DNA of 64,000 nt from Bacilli bacterium. Its GTDB lineage: Bacteria > Bacillota_I > Bacilli_A > RF39 > UBA660. A program made the translations under genes and the position numbers. Below, one piece after another: positions 22,874 through 31,494 of this stretch. The DNA lies in contig JAFXYF010000004.1 of assembly GCA_017541885.1 (NCBI GenBank), positions 1 through 64,000 of the forward strand, given 5' to 3'. Within the stretch, counting starts at the first letter, position 1; each line of letters begins with the position of its first letter. The notes under the pieces were generated by a model. That model worked only from the letters and a program-made list of their open reading frames with translations. It was not told where the DNA came from and did not search any database.

Positions 22874-23023
22874 ATGAAAGATTGGAATGCAGTTAATTTT
22901 AAAAATTTTAGTTTTATAATTATATTATTAATTGTATTAGGTATTTCATTTGGAATTGTCCGTTTAGTTGGAACTTTTGATCATTCTTCTATGTATACAC
23001 AATTAGTTTATGGTGATGAATAA
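22874..23023 (+). CDS. Small single-span membrane protein (49 aa)
   Basis: ATG 22874 is one base after the stop of the 20920 gene, with GGGAGAG as ribosome site. It encodes MKDWNAVNFKNFSFIIILLI, then LGISFGIVRLVG and a polar tail ending VYGDE. The close spacing and the terminator right after its stop support a true second gene of the operon, perhaps a partner of the DUF5305-like protein. Confidence 0.65.
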   Translation: MKDWNAVNFKNFSFIIILLIVLGISFGIVRLVGTFDHSSMYTQLVYGDE

Positions 23024-23047
23024 AGTAGACTTTGTCTACTTTTTCTT
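23022..23047 (+). terminator. Intrinsic terminator
   Basis: Stem AAAGTAGAC / GTCTACTTT with loop TTT and a T-run; overlaps the preceding stop codon. Confidence 0.85.
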
Positions 23048-23065
23048 TTATTTTCAAAGTTTTTG

Positions 23066-23094
23066 TTGTGTTTTTTAATAAAATATGTTATTAT
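23066..23094 (+). promoter_or_regulatory. Promoter of rplS
   Basis: TTGTGT at 23066-23071, 17-base spacer, TATTAT at 23089-23094 with TGT before it. The same TTGTGT -35 is seen at 727. Confidence 0.7.
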
Positions 23095-23097
23095 TGT

Positions 23098-23135
23098 ATT
23101 CGTCTAGTGGAATGATCCGCTGATTCTTAAATTAT
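23098..23135 (+). promoter_or_regulatory. Candidate L19 leader hairpin
   Basis: AGTGGA (23106-23111) pairs with TCCGCT (23116-23121, one G-U) around loop ATGA in the 5' leader of rplS. Firmicutes often carry a small autoregulatory hairpin here; the match to that family is a guess from position. Confidence 0.45.
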
Positions 23136-23174
23136 GATCATTTGTAAAAATATATATAGAGAGGAGCTTTTAAT

Positions 23175-23519
23175 ATGAATATTATAGACAAGATTAATGA
23201 AAAACAAATTAAACCTGATGTTCCTGAGTTCCGTGTTGGAGATACTGTTAAAGTAGACGTTAAGATTATTGAAGGAAACAGAGAACGTATCCAAACTTTT
23301 GAAGGTGTTGTAGTTGCTCGTAGAGGTGGAAGTGTTAGTGAAACTTTCACAGTTCGTAAAATGTCTAGTGGTGTTGGAGTTGAGAGAACTTTCCCAATTC
23401 ATTCACCAAAAGTTGCTGGTATTACAGTTGTACGTAGAGGTAAAGTTAGACGTGCTAAACTTACATTCCTTAAAGGTATGGTTGGCGGATACCGTATTAA
23501 AGAAAGAGGACAACAATAA
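23175..23519 (+). CDS. rplS: 50S ribosomal protein L19
   Basis: A 114-residue large-subunit protein at the 30S interface. Signatures are [55 protein letters not shown] and [29 protein letters not shown] precedes the ATG. It normally follows trmD directly; here two membrane-protein genes intervene, and it has its own promoter. Confidence 0.97.
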   Translation: MNIIDKINEKQIKPDVPEFRVGDTVKVDVKIIEGNRERIQTFEGVVVARRGGSVSETFTVRKMSSGVGVERTFPIHSPKVAGITVVRRGKVRRAKLTFLKGMVGGYRIKERGQQ

Positions 23520-23520
23520 A

Positions 23521-23545
23521 AATAAGGCCAATGCCTTATTTTTTT
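23521..23545 (+). terminator. Intrinsic terminator of rplS
   Basis: Stem AATAAGGC / GCCTTATT with loop CAAT and a T-run. Confidence 0.88.
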
Positions 23546-23561
23546 GTTATAGGGTGATACT

Positions 23562-24071
23562 ATGGAAGAAGAGAAGAATAATAAGATTGTTTCTATTATT
23601 AAAGAATACTTACCGTTTGTCTTATTATTAGTTGCAATTATTCTATTTAAACGTTATTATTATTCTCCAGTATATGTTAATGGAGATAGTATGCTAAATA
23701 CTCTTCATAATGGAGATATAATGATTCTTGATGTTGTTGGATATCGTCACAAAGAATTAAAACGTTTTGATATAGTTGTAATTGATAGTGGAAAAGAACT
23801 AATTATTAAAAGAGTAGTTGGACTTCCAGGAGAGAAAATAGAATATACTGATGGTGTCTTTTATGTTAATGGTAAAGAAGTAGAGGATCCATATAGTGAT
23901 AAAACAGAAGATTTAAGTGTTACTGTTCCAAAAGGAAAATACTTTGTATTAGGTGATAATAGAACAAATTCTATGGATAGTCGTTATTTTGGACCTTTTT
24001 CAAAGAAAGATATTATTGGAAAGACAAGCTTTGTTTTGTATCCATTTAATAGAACTGGAACTAAAAAATAA
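23562..24071 (+). CDS. lepB: Signal peptidase I (Ser/Lys type)
   Basis: General signal peptidase that removes ordinary N-terminal signals outside the membrane. One span (YLPFVLLLVAIILF) precedes VNGDSMLNTLHNGD with nucleophile Ser43 and KELIIKRVVGLPGE with general-base Lys83; KYFVLGDNRTNSMDSRYFG is the third signature. Length 169 fits Bacilli SipS/T types. AGGGTGAT precedes ATG 23562. The rplS-lepB order is common in Firmicutes. It contrasts with the Ser/His SipW-like enzyme at 1433. Confidence 0.95.
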   Translation: MEEEKNNKIVSIIKEYLPFVLLLVAIILFKRYYYSPVYVNGDSMLNTLHNGDIMILDVVGYRHKELKRFDIVVIDSGKELIIKRVVGLPGEKIEYTDGVFYVNGKEVEDPYSDKTEDLSVTVPKGKYFVLGDNRTNSMDSRYFGPFSKKDIIGKTSFVLYPFNRTGTKK

Positions 24072-24077
24072 TATGTA

Positions 24078-24106
24078 AAATAGACAATTTAATTGTCTAT
24101 TTTTTT
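24078..24106 (+). terminator. Intrinsic terminator of lepB
   Basis: Stem ATAGACAA / TTGTCTAT with a five-base loop and seven T. Confidence 0.85.
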
Positions 24107-24165
24107 GTAAAGGGTTTTGCTTTTTCTAAAAAGATGCTAAAATTGTAATTGGAGGATGGATGATT

Positions 24166-25224
24166 ATGAATGAGATTAATGAACAATTAGAACCTAAGAA
24201 AGAGAAAAAAGGAAAAGGAATAATCCTAGCATTACTTGCATTAGTATTATTTTTAAGTATTGGTTATGCAATTTTATCAACAACTATTAATATTACTGGT
24301 ACTTCTACTATTGCTAATACTAACTGGGATATTCATTTTAATAATATACAAGTTACTCCTGGAAGTGTAGCAATTGGTACAGGAGATTCTGCTGCAACTA
24401 TTAATCCAGCAAATCTTACTAGTGTAGCTTATACTATTACACTTGATAAACCTGGAGATTTTTATGAGTTTACTGTTGATGTAGTTAATGGTGGTACTGT
24501 TGATGGTATGATTGATACTGTTACATCTAAAATGAATGGAGTAGAAATATCTGCTTTACCTAACTATTTAGATTATAGTGTTGCTTATAGTGATGGAAAG
24601 AGTATTGCTGCTAACCATTTACTTGCTGCTGGACAAACTCATACATATAGAGTAAGAGTTGAATATAAGAAAAATATTGATTCAACTGATTTACCTGCAA
24701 ATGATGAACATTTATCATTCCAAGTTAATGTTGAATTTGTACAAGCTAATGAATTTGCAGTTGATAGATTAGCTGCTCGTTATGTATATCGTAATAATGA
24801 GAATTCTGTAGATGCTGGTGCTAATATTTCTTCTTTAGGAACAATCTATGGAACATATCAACAAGCTATTAATAATACTGGTAAGAATTATTTCTTAAGA
24901 CATAAAGTTGAAGGTACTGAAGTAGTTGAAACAAGTGTTGGATTTGTATTAGGAGGAAATGTTTACTACCTAATGGGTGGTGGAGTTACTTATGATGCAG
25001 GTACTGATACATATAGTGATAGTGCTTACTTCGAAGATAATGTTGATATATTAAAAACTGCATTTGGTGTAGCTAACTGTGAAATTGATCCAGACTATAT
25101 TGAATGTACTAAAGATGGTATTACTGCAAATGCTGCTTTAGATGGTGGTGTTGATGCAGGAGATACAAATGGTAACTTATGTGATGTTGGACCATTTGAA
25201 TCATCATACTGTTATAATAATTAA
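24166..25224 (+). CDS. Large TasA-like SipW-dependent protein with extra C-terminal domain
   Basis: A 352-residue exported protein. ATG 24166 is ten bases after GGAGG; in-frame ATG 24160, four bases after it, is an alternative. After a Lys/Glu-rich start the signal is hydrophobic and ends SIGYAILSTTINITGTSTI. NWDIHFNNIQVTPGS and DKPGDFYEFTVDVVNGGTVD make residues about 30-205 a clear paralogue of the proteins at 783 and 3317. Residues about 205-352 are an added domain with four cysteines (NCEIDPDYIEC, NLC, SSYC) and YFEDNVDILKTAFG, of a kind I associate with surface or pilin-like proteins. It lies beside lepB, far from sipW. Confidence 0.75.
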   Translation: MNEINEQLEPKKEKKGKGIILALLALVLFLSIGYAILSTTINITGTSTIANTNWDIHFNNIQVTPGSVAIGTGDSAATINPANLTSVAYTITLDKPGDFYEFTVDVVNGGTVDGMIDTVTSKMNGVEISALPNYLDYSVAYSDGKSIAANHLLAAGQTHTYRVRVEYKKNIDSTDLPANDEHLSFQVNVEFVQANEFAVDRLAARYVYRNNENSVDAGANISSLGTIYGTYQQAINNTGKNYFLRHKVEGTEVVETSVGFVLGGNVYYLMGGGVTYDAGTDTYSDSAYFEDNVDILKTAFGVANCEIDPDYIECTKDGITANAALDGGVDAGDTNGNLCDVGPFESSYCYNN

Positions 25225-25232
25225 TAAATAGT

Positions 25233-25262
25233 AAAAGACAATTCTTAGAATTGTCTTTTTTT
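25233..25262 (+). terminator. Intrinsic terminator
   Basis: Stem GACAATTC / GAATTGTC with loop TTA and a T-run that abuts the next promoter. Confidence 0.88.
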
Positions 25263-25283
25263 GTTATAATAAATCTAGGTGAT
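25262..25283 (+). promoter_or_regulatory. Extended -10 promoter with SD at predicted +1
   Basis: TGTTATAAT at 25262-25270, six bases (AAATCT), AGGTGAT at 25277-25283, ATG 25287. Confidence 0.7.
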
Positions 25284-25286
25284 ATT

Positions 25287-25871
25287 ATGTCTAAAATATC
25301 TAATGTACTTTTAATGCTTCAATATTTAGAAAATGGTCGTAAATATAGTATTCCTGAACTTGCTGAAAAGTTAGAAGTAAGTCCTAGAATGATTAGAGTC
25401 TATAAAGAAGATTTAGAAAAAGCAGGTATATATATTGATACTATTAAAGGGCCTTATGGAGGATATGTATTAAATCAGAGTGTACGTATTCCAACTCGTA
25501 AATTTAGATTAGAAGATTATGAGTTTTTAAAAAACTTAAAAGTATCAGATAGTGATAGAGAACAACTTGATATACTAGCGGATAAAGTTCATGGGGTATA
25601 TTTTGATTCAAAAGATGAGAACTTCGAATTAAAAGATAATATCAGAGATGTTTATAATGCTTTAACTAGAGCAATTAAGAATAAACAAAAAGTAAAAATT
25701 AATTATTATTCATTTACTAAAGGTAATCAAGAAAGAGTAATACATCCGTATGACATGTTTTATTATAGTAGTGGTTGGGGTTGTGCTGCATATTGTGAAT
25801 TAAGAAAAGATTTAAGACATTTTGAATTAAAAAGAATTAATTCTTTTGAAGTTTTAGATGAAAAATATTAG
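25287..25871 (+). CDS. HTH/WYL-domain transcriptional regulator
   Basis: A 194-residue regulator. Residues about 5-60 form a DeoR/HTH_11-type winged helix (YSIPELAEKLEVSPRMIRVY, KEDLEKAGI, GPYGGY). Residues about 125-190 resemble a WYL sensor domain (KQKVKINYYSFTKGNQERVI, HPYDMFYY, FELKRINSFEVLD). The eponymous WYL triplet is not present (GWGCAAYCE lies in that region), so the ligand site has diverged. Start ATG 25287 is fixed by AGGTGAT. The next gene, a MacB-type ABC exporter, is a possible target but has its own upstream terminator. Confidence 0.8.
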   Translation: MSKISNVLLMLQYLENGRKYSIPELAEKLEVSPRMIRVYKEDLEKAGIYIDTIKGPYGGYVLNQSVRIPTRKFRLEDYEFLKNLKVSDSDREQLDILADKVHGVYFDSKDENFELKDNIRDVYNALTRAIKNKQKVKINYYSFTKGNQERVIHPYDMFYYSSGWGCAAYCELRKDLRHFELKRINSFEVLDEKY

Positions 25872-25903
25872 AATTTTTAAAAAATAAAAGAATAATATAA
25901 ATA

Positions 25904-25928
25904 GAGGATGATTTAATCATCTTTTTTC
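25904..25928 (+). terminator. Intrinsic terminator
   Basis: Stem GATGAT / ATCATC with loop TTA and a T-run. Confidence 0.75.
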
Positions 25929-25985
25929 TTTTAAAAAAACAGAGAAAGTTATATAATATAATTGAGTAAAATGGAAGTGATAAAA

Positions 25986-28900
25986 ATGCTTGAAATTAAG
26001 AAAATTAGTAAAACTTATATCACTGGTAGTTTGAAACAAGTTGCATTAAACAACGTTAGTCTAAACTTTAGAGATAGTGAATTTGTTTCTATTCTTGGAC
26101 CTTCTGGATCTGGGAAAACTACATTACTTAATATAATTGGTGGACTTGATCATTATGATGAAGGAGATCTAATTATTAATAATGTATCAACAAAACTATA
26201 TAAGAGTAAAGATTGGGATAGTTATCGTAATCATACTATTGGTTTTGTTTTTCAAAATTATAATTTAATTCCACATCAAACAATTTTATCTAATGTAGAA
26301 CTTGCTTTAACAATTAGTGGAATATCTAAGAGAGAAAGAAGAAAAAGAGCATTAAATGCTTTAAAGGAAGTTGGATTAAAAGAGCAAGCTCATAAGAGAC
26401 CAAATCAAATGAGTGGTGGACAAATGCAAAGAGTAGCAGTGGCGAGAGCTCTTGTTAATAATCCTGATATATTACTTGCTGATGAACCTACTGGAGCATT
26501 AGATTCAGTTACTAGTAAACAAGTAATGGAATTACTTAAGAAAATTGCAGAAAATAGACTTGTAATTATGGTTACTCATAATCCTGAACTTGCAGAAGAG
26601 TATTCTACAAGAATTGTTAAATTAAAAGATGGAAAGATTACTGATGACTCTAATCCATTTAAAATTACTAGTAAAACTAAAGTAGAAAAGTATCGTAATC
26701 TAGGAAAGTCTTCTATGTCTATTCCAACAGCTTTTGGACTTAGTTTAAATAATTTACTTACTAAGAAAGGAAGAACTATTCTTACTTCTTTTGCAGGATC
26801 TATTGGTATTATAGGTATTGCATTAATCCTTTCTTTATCTAATGGATTCCAAAAATATATTGATAAAGTACAAGAAGATACATTAACTTCTTACCCTTTA
26901 ACAATTCAATCTGAAACAGCTGATACTGCTGGACTTATTTTATCTACAATTTCTCCTCAAGATGAGAAGAAAAAGGCTAAGAAAAATACTGTTACAGAAG
27001 TTAAGAATTTAGAGAAGATGTTTTCATCTATTGGTAAGAATGATATGAGATCATTTAAATCATATATAGAGAAGAATAGTGATGAAGTTGATAAAATGAC
27101 TACTCATATTCGTTATGAATATAGTGTAGTACCTAATATTTATACAGTTGATGTTAATAAGAAAGTAACTAAAATAAATCCTAGTAGTGTAATGAGTACT
27201 TTGATGGGTGGAATGTATGGTAGAAGTACTAATGCAGGATTTAGTATGAGTGTATTTAATGAGCTTGGTGATGATGAGAAAGCAATGAAAAAGAACTATG
27301 AAGTAATTGCTGGAAAGTTCCCAGAAAAATACAATGAAGTTGTTATTATATTACCTGATAAGAGTCATATTTCTGATTTACTTCTTTATACTATTGGATT
27401 AAAAGATTCTAGTAATTTAGATAGTATGATTACTAAGATTATGAATGGTGAAAAAGTAGAAGCTAATGATGATAATAAAGAATTTACTTATGATGATTTA
27501 ATGGATATAGAGTTAAAACTTATTCCTAGAGCAGATACTTATCAATTTAATTCTAAGTATAATTTATATGAAGATAGATCTGATGATGTAGATTATATGA
27601 ATAATCTTTATAATAATGCTGAGAAATTAGAAGTTGTTGGAATTATACAACCTAAAGATGCAGCAGGTATGAGTGCTTTAATGTCTGGTGTAGGTTACAC
27701 AGAAAAACTTACAGAGTATGTTGTTAATGAAGCTAGTAAGAGAGAGATTGTTCAAAAACAAGTAGCAAATCCAAATATTAATGTATTTAGTGGTAAGAGT
27801 TTTGATGATAAAGGTAATGATGTAGGAATTGATTTCCAAGAATTAATATCTGTTGATAGTGATATGCTTGCATCTGCATTTAATATTAATATTGATCAAA
27901 ACTATATTGGTAATTTATCAAAAAATTATATGGAAGAAATTGGTAATGCTATTACTGCTGATACTAGTAATGCTAAGAGCTTATTCCATAATAATTTAAG
28001 TAGTATGATGAAAGAATTATTAAATAATCATATTGCAAATAATCCTGTAATGGGAATGGATGGAGTTAGTTCTATTGCTTTAGAAGATGTTGATTATATA
28101 GTAGATGAGTATTTTGGAAGAGATGAAGCTACTAATACTTTTGCACAGATGGAAGCTGATTATTTAATTCCTGGGGATGTTTACAAAAGTATTTATACAG
28201 AAACTGTTAAGACATTCTTAAAAGGATATGTAATTATGCTTAGTCCTGATACAGAAGAACATACTGCTGTTATTGCTAGTGAAGCTGTTGATGGATTAGT
28301 AGATGCAGCACTTTCTTCTGAAGAGATGCAAGGTATTGAAGATGAATTTGCTAAGAATATGGTAGAAGCTAAAATGAAAATAACTATTATGTCTAAGATT
28401 CAAGAATTAATGGGAGACATGATGGGAGCTGTAGCTAATTCATTTAATGTAGATCAAGAAAAGATTGCTGGAGCATTTAAATTTAATTTAACTGAAGATG
28501 ATATTCGTAGAATATTTAGTGCAATGACTGCAACTTCTGTTACTACTGATGCTAATACAAATTTATTAGAGTTAGAATATCAAGACTTTAATAATCCTTC
28601 TTCAATTTATTTCTATTTTAAGGATTTTGAAGCTAAAGAGAAATTTATAGATTTCTTAGAAGATTATAATAAGAAGATGAAGAAAACTGATGAAGAGAAA
28701 GTAATTGAGTATACTGATATTACAAGTATTATGATTTCTTCAGTTAAAGTAATAGTTGATAGTGTAAGTTATGTATTAATTGCATTTGTATCTATTTCAT
28801 TAATTGTTTCTTCTATAATGATTGGAATTATAACTTATATTTCAGTATTAGAGAGAACTAAAGAAATTGGTATTTTAAGAGCAATAGGTGCATCTAAGAA

Positions 28901-29168
28901 GAATATTTCTTCAATATTTAATGCTGAGACATTTATTGTTGGATTCTTAGCTGGATGTATTGGAGTAGTAGTTTCATTCTTATTATTAATACCTATTAAT
29001 GCGATTATTCATATACTTACAAATAATCCTAATATTACGGCAGTACTTCCATTACCTGCAGCAATTATACTTATTATTCTAAGTACAGGTCTTACAGTAA
29101 TTGGTGGTTTAATTCCATCTAAGAAAGCTGCTGCACAAGATCCAGTACTTGCACTTAGAAGTGAATAA
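25986..29168 (+). CDS. MacB-like ABC exporter, fused ATPase and FtsX-type permease
   Basis: A 1060-residue fusion. ATG 25986 follows GGAAGTGAT; upstream in-frame ATGs lack spacing. Residues 1-230 are the ATPase: Walker A GPSGSGKTT, Q-loop FVFQNYN, signature MSGGQMQRVAVARAL, Walker B DILLADEPTGALD, H-loop MVTHNPE. One span (about 265-290) is followed by a large extracytoplasmic domain (about 290-920) and three C-terminal spans with ERTKEIGILRAIGASKKNIS, the FtsX/MacB permease motif. Such exporters handle peptides, lipoproteins or drugs. The very large outside domain suggests a bulky substrate or mechanotransmission. Confidence 0.88.
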   Translation: MLEIKKISKTYITGSLKQVALNNVSLNFRDSEFVSILGPSGSGKTTLLNIIGGLDHYDEGDLIINNVSTKLYKSKDWDSYRNHTIGFVFQNYNLIPHQTILSNVELALTISGISKRERRKRALNALKEVGLKEQAHKRPNQMSGGQMQRVAVARALVNNPDILLADEPTGALDSVTSKQVMELLKKIAENRLVIMVTHNPELAEEYSTRIVKLKDGKITDDSNPFKITSKTKVEKYRNLGKSSMSIPTAFGLSLNNLLTKKGRTILTSFAGSIGIIGIALILSLSNGFQKYIDKVQEDTLTSYPLTIQSETADTAGLILSTISPQDEKKKAKKNTVTEVKNLEKMFSSIGKNDMRSFKSYIEKNSDEVDKMTTHIRYEYSVVPNIYTVDVNKKVTKINPSSVMSTLMGGMYGRSTNAGFSMSVFNELGDDEKAMKKNYEVIAGKFPEKYNEVVIILPDKSHISDLLLYTIGLKDSSNLDSMITKIMNGEKVEANDDNKEFTYDDLMDIELKLIPRADTYQFNSKYNLYEDRSDDVDYMNNLYNNAEKLEVVGIIQPKDAAGMSALMSGVGYTEKLTEYVVNEASKREIVQKQVANPNINVFSGKSFDDKGNDVGIDFQELISVDSDMLASAFNINIDQNYIGNLSKNYMEEIGNAITADTSNAKSLFHNNLSSMMKELLNNHIANNPVMGMDGVSSIALEDVDYIVDEYFGRDEATNTFAQMEADYLIPGDVYKSIYTETVKTFLKGYVIMLSPDTEEHTAVIASEAVDGLVDAALSSEEMQGIEDEFAKNMVEAKMKITIMSKIQELMGDMMGAVANSFNVDQEKIAGAFKFNLTEDDIRRIFSAMTATSVTTDANTNLLELEYQDFNNPSSIYFYFKDFEAKEKFIDFLEDYNKKMKKTDEEKVIEYTDITSIMISSVKVIVDSVSYVLIAFVSISLIVSSIMIGIITYISVLERTKEIGILRAIGASKKNISSIFNAETFIVGFLAGCIGVVVSFLLLIPINAIIHILTNNPNITAVLPLPAAIILIILSTGLTVIGGLIPSKKAAAQDPVLALRSE

Positions 29169-29194
29169 AAACGAATCATTGATTCGTTTTTTTT
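29167..29194 (+). terminator. Intrinsic terminator of ABC exporter
   Basis: Stem ACGAATC / GATTCGT with loop ATT and eight T. Confidence 0.88.
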
Positions 29195-29220
29195 GTTTCA
29201 TTTACAATTAATATCTCTCA

Positions 29221-29241
29221 TGATAAAATTAATTATAGGAG
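29221..29241 (+). promoter_or_regulatory. Extended -10 promoter close to SD
   Basis: TGATAAAAT at 29221-29229, seven bases, AGGAG at 29237-29241, ATG 29251. Confidence 0.55.
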
Positions 29242-29250
29242 AGTGTTAAA

Positions 29251-29922
29251 ATGAAAAAGAAATATTATCTTTTTGAGATGAATATGAATTATTTAAATGT
29301 TGTATCTATTGTTTTATTCTTCTTATGTATTGTAGTTACAGCATTATTTTATAAAATAGGAATTATTCATAATTGGGATTATAATATGGGAATTATATTA
29401 CTATTAATGATTCCATATTTGTGTTTACATGAATTATTACATAGTTTAGCTTATGTACTTCATGGAGCAAAGTTTAAAAATGTTACTTATGGGGCACATT
29501 TAGAAAAAGGAATTCTTTGTTGTTTATGTAAACAAAATATTAGTAAGAGAAATATCTTAACTTCTTTATTATATCCATTTGTAATTATTGGAGTAATTAC
29601 TTATATTATTGGATTAATATTTGATTTACCTATATTAATTGCTTTATCTATTGTGAATATATCTGGAGCTGCCGGAGATTTAGTTATGTTTGCGGCGTTT
29701 GCAGGTCTTAAAGATTTTGAATATTCTGAATATGATAATCCTACAGCATTTGGTCTTTATTCTGAAAAAGATTTAAGTAAGAAGAAATTATTTGGACTTA
29801 ATTATATAGGTGTAGAAGATAAGTTAGAAATTAAAGACTTAAAAAAAGTTACAATTAGTAAAACAAGTATTATTTTATTTATTATAATTATTCTTGTTGG
29901 AATACTTTATACTTTTATTTAA
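29251..29922 (+). CDS. DUF3267-type membrane zincin
   Basis: A 223-residue integral membrane protein with about five spans. YLCLHELLHSLAYVLHG contains HExxH (HELLH), the putative zinc site of DUF3267 metalloproteases. GAKFKNVTYGAHLEKGILCC and the later NISGAAGDLVM are typical of that family. AGGAGAG precedes ATG 29251. Members are implied in membrane proteolysis; no substrate is known. The next gene follows after 55 bases. Confidence 0.8.
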   Translation: MKKKYYLFEMNMNYLNVVSIVLFFLCIVVTALFYKIGIIHNWDYNMGIILLLMIPYLCLHELLHSLAYVLHGAKFKNVTYGAHLEKGILCCLCKQNISKRNILTSLLYPFVIIGVITYIIGLIFDLPILIALSIVNISGAAGDLVMFAAFAGLKDFEYSEYDNPTAFGLYSEKDLSKKKLFGLNYIGVEDKLEIKDLKKVTISKTSIILFIIIILVGILYTFI

Positions 29923-29977
29923 TATTGATTTTATTGTTATAAAATGTCATAATTATAGTATAGAAAGGATGATGTAG

Positions 29978-30493
29978 ATGGATAATAAGGGAAAAGGAGT
30001 TATAGCTTATTTATTTAGTTGGCTTGGTGGAATTATTGTTATGTTTGGATTCAAAGATAATGATCGTAAAACAGTATTCCATGCAGCTCAATCTATAGTA
30101 ATTGGTGGAGCTTATACAGTAGTAAGTATTGGTATTGGATTTATTAATTTTGTTTTAGCTCTTGCGATTGGATTTGGAATTCCATTTGTTTCTTGGATTA
30201 TTGGAGTATTATATTTAGTATTAATGATTTTAGGAATTGTTAAAGTTCTAAATAATGAACCAGATCCTAAATTACCTGTTGTAGGTGATTTAGCTGAAAA
30301 ATTATTTGAAAAACAAATTAATGCTGCACCTGAAACTTATGTAAAGCCTACAGTTGCTAAATTTGATCCAAATACTGGTGAACCTATTACTACACCAGCA
30401 CCACAACCAACAGTTACTCCTAAGTTTGATCCAAATACTGGAGAACCATTAGATAAAAAAGAAGAAGCTCCAGAAGAGAAAACTGAAGAATAA
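29978..30493 (+). CDS. DUF4870-family membrane protein
   Basis: A 171-residue protein. Residues about 5-90 hold three hydrophobic spans with GVIAYLFSWLGGIIVMF, DRKTVFHAAQSI and IIGVLYLVLMILGIVKVLN, the DUF4870 pattern (F-H-A-x-Q in the first loop). The cytoplasmic tail has two near-identical KFDPNTGEP segments separated by Pro/Thr-rich sequence and ends in acidic Lys/Glu residues. AAAGGATGATGTAG precedes the ATG. The function of DUF4870 is unknown. Confidence 0.8.
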   Translation: MDNKGKGVIAYLFSWLGGIIVMFGFKDNDRKTVFHAAQSIVIGGAYTVVSIGIGFINFVLALAIGFGIPFVSWIIGVLYLVLMILGIVKVLNNEPDPKLPVVGDLAEKLFEKQINAAPETYVKPTVAKFDPNTGEPITTPAPQPTVTPKFDPNTGEPLDKKEEAPEEKTEE

Positions 30494-30515
30494 TTAGTAT
30501 AGAGACGAAATATTT

Positions 30516-30554
30516 CCTCTTTAAGTATTAAATTGTACTTAAGGAGGATTTTTT
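30516..30554 (+). promoter_or_regulatory. Terminator-like hairpin that contains the SD of the next gene
   Basis: Twelve-pair stem 30516-30527 / 30536-30547 (one G-U), loop of eight, followed by ATTTTTT. Its 3' arm is TACTTAAGGAGG, so the AAGGAGG ribosome site of the SIS-domain gene is fully paired. It can act both as a terminator for the upstream gene and as a translational lock. Confidence 0.7.
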
Positions 30555-31469
30555 ATGGAAAAAAATGGAAATTTAAATTTTTCAAAATTAGAAAAAAGAG
30601 TAAGAGAGGGATTTAATGATTCTGACTTAGAATTAATAAATAGTAAGTTAAAAAGTATTGATGGACCAACTTTAGTTTCTGGAGTAGGAGGATCAAGCGT
30701 AGTATCAGAGCTTGCTTCTAAAGTACTTAGAGAAAAGAATCATATTATTACTGAAAATGTAGAACCGAGAGATTTTATTTATAGGAATTTAGATGGATAC
30801 AAAAATGTATTATCTTGTAGTTATTCTGGTAATAATTATGGAGTAGAATTATCTTTTCTAAATAACTTAAAACATTATCTTCTTAGTAGTAAGAAAAATG
30901 ATAGAGAAGATATTTGTAATATTACTTATACTTGTAGTGATCCTGAAAAGAGTTTTATATCGATAGGGGCAACACTTGTTCCTTGTAGTATCTTAATGAA
31001 TTATTATTTAGATGGTAATATTGATTTATTACTTGAAAGTATTAAAGAAAAATCTTTTACTTTTGAACCTACTAGTAATATTTATGAAATATTTAGTGGA
31101 ATTGATACTAGTACAGCTTCTAAGTATTTAGAGTCTACTATGGTAGAAGCTGGTATTGGTATTCCAATAGTTCATGATAAATATTCTTATTGTCATGGAA
31201 GAAGTACAATGTGTAAGAATTATTCATCTACAGCAATCTACTATAATACTCATTCAGAGCTTGATAAACTTCTTTTAGAGGAGATTTTACCATATTATGA
31301 TAAATTAATCGTGATTGATGTAGAAAAGGGCTTATTAGGCGATTATAGGGCTTTAATTGAGAGTATGTATCTAACTAAATATTTAGCAGATAAACAAGCT
31401 AAAGATATTTCGGGAGTAGATTATAATCCAATAGTCAAAAAGCTTTATAAATATAATAGAGGAGTATGA
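30555..31469 (+). CDS. SIS-domain sugar isomerase-like protein
   Basis: A 304-residue cytoplasmic protein. LVSGVGGSSVVSELASKVL followed by NVEPRDFIYRNL and VLSCSYSGNNYGV is the first SIS motif (phosphosugar-binding loop). A second half includes AGIGIPIVHDKYSYCHGR and LTKYLADKQAKDISG near the C-terminus, like isomerase/deaminase SIS proteins (GlmS-type fold). The substrate is unknown; a phosphosugar is likely. Its ribosome site is locked in a hairpin. The stop TGA (31467-31469) forms part of the next promoter. Confidence 0.75.
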   Translation: MEKNGNLNFSKLEKRVREGFNDSDLELINSKLKSIDGPTLVSGVGGSSVVSELASKVLREKNHIITENVEPRDFIYRNLDGYKNVLSCSYSGNNYGVELSFLNNLKHYLLSSKKNDREDICNITYTCSDPEKSFISIGATLVPCSILMNYYLDGNIDLLLESIKEKSFTFEPTSNIYEIFSGIDTSTASKYLESTMVEAGIGIPIVHDKYSYCHGRSTMCKNYSSTAIYYNTHSELDKLLLEEILPYYDKLIVIDVEKGLLGDYRALIESMYLTKYLADKQAKDISGVDYNPIVKKLYKYNRGV

Positions 31470-31487
31470 TATAATTTCTATAGGAGG
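31467..31487 (+). promoter_or_regulatory. Extended -10 promoter using a stop codon, SD at predicted +1
   Basis: TGATATAAT at 31467-31475, of which TGA is the preceding stop codon; six bases; AGGAGG at 31482-31487; ATG 31495. Confidence 0.65.
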
Positions 31488-31494
31488 ATATATT

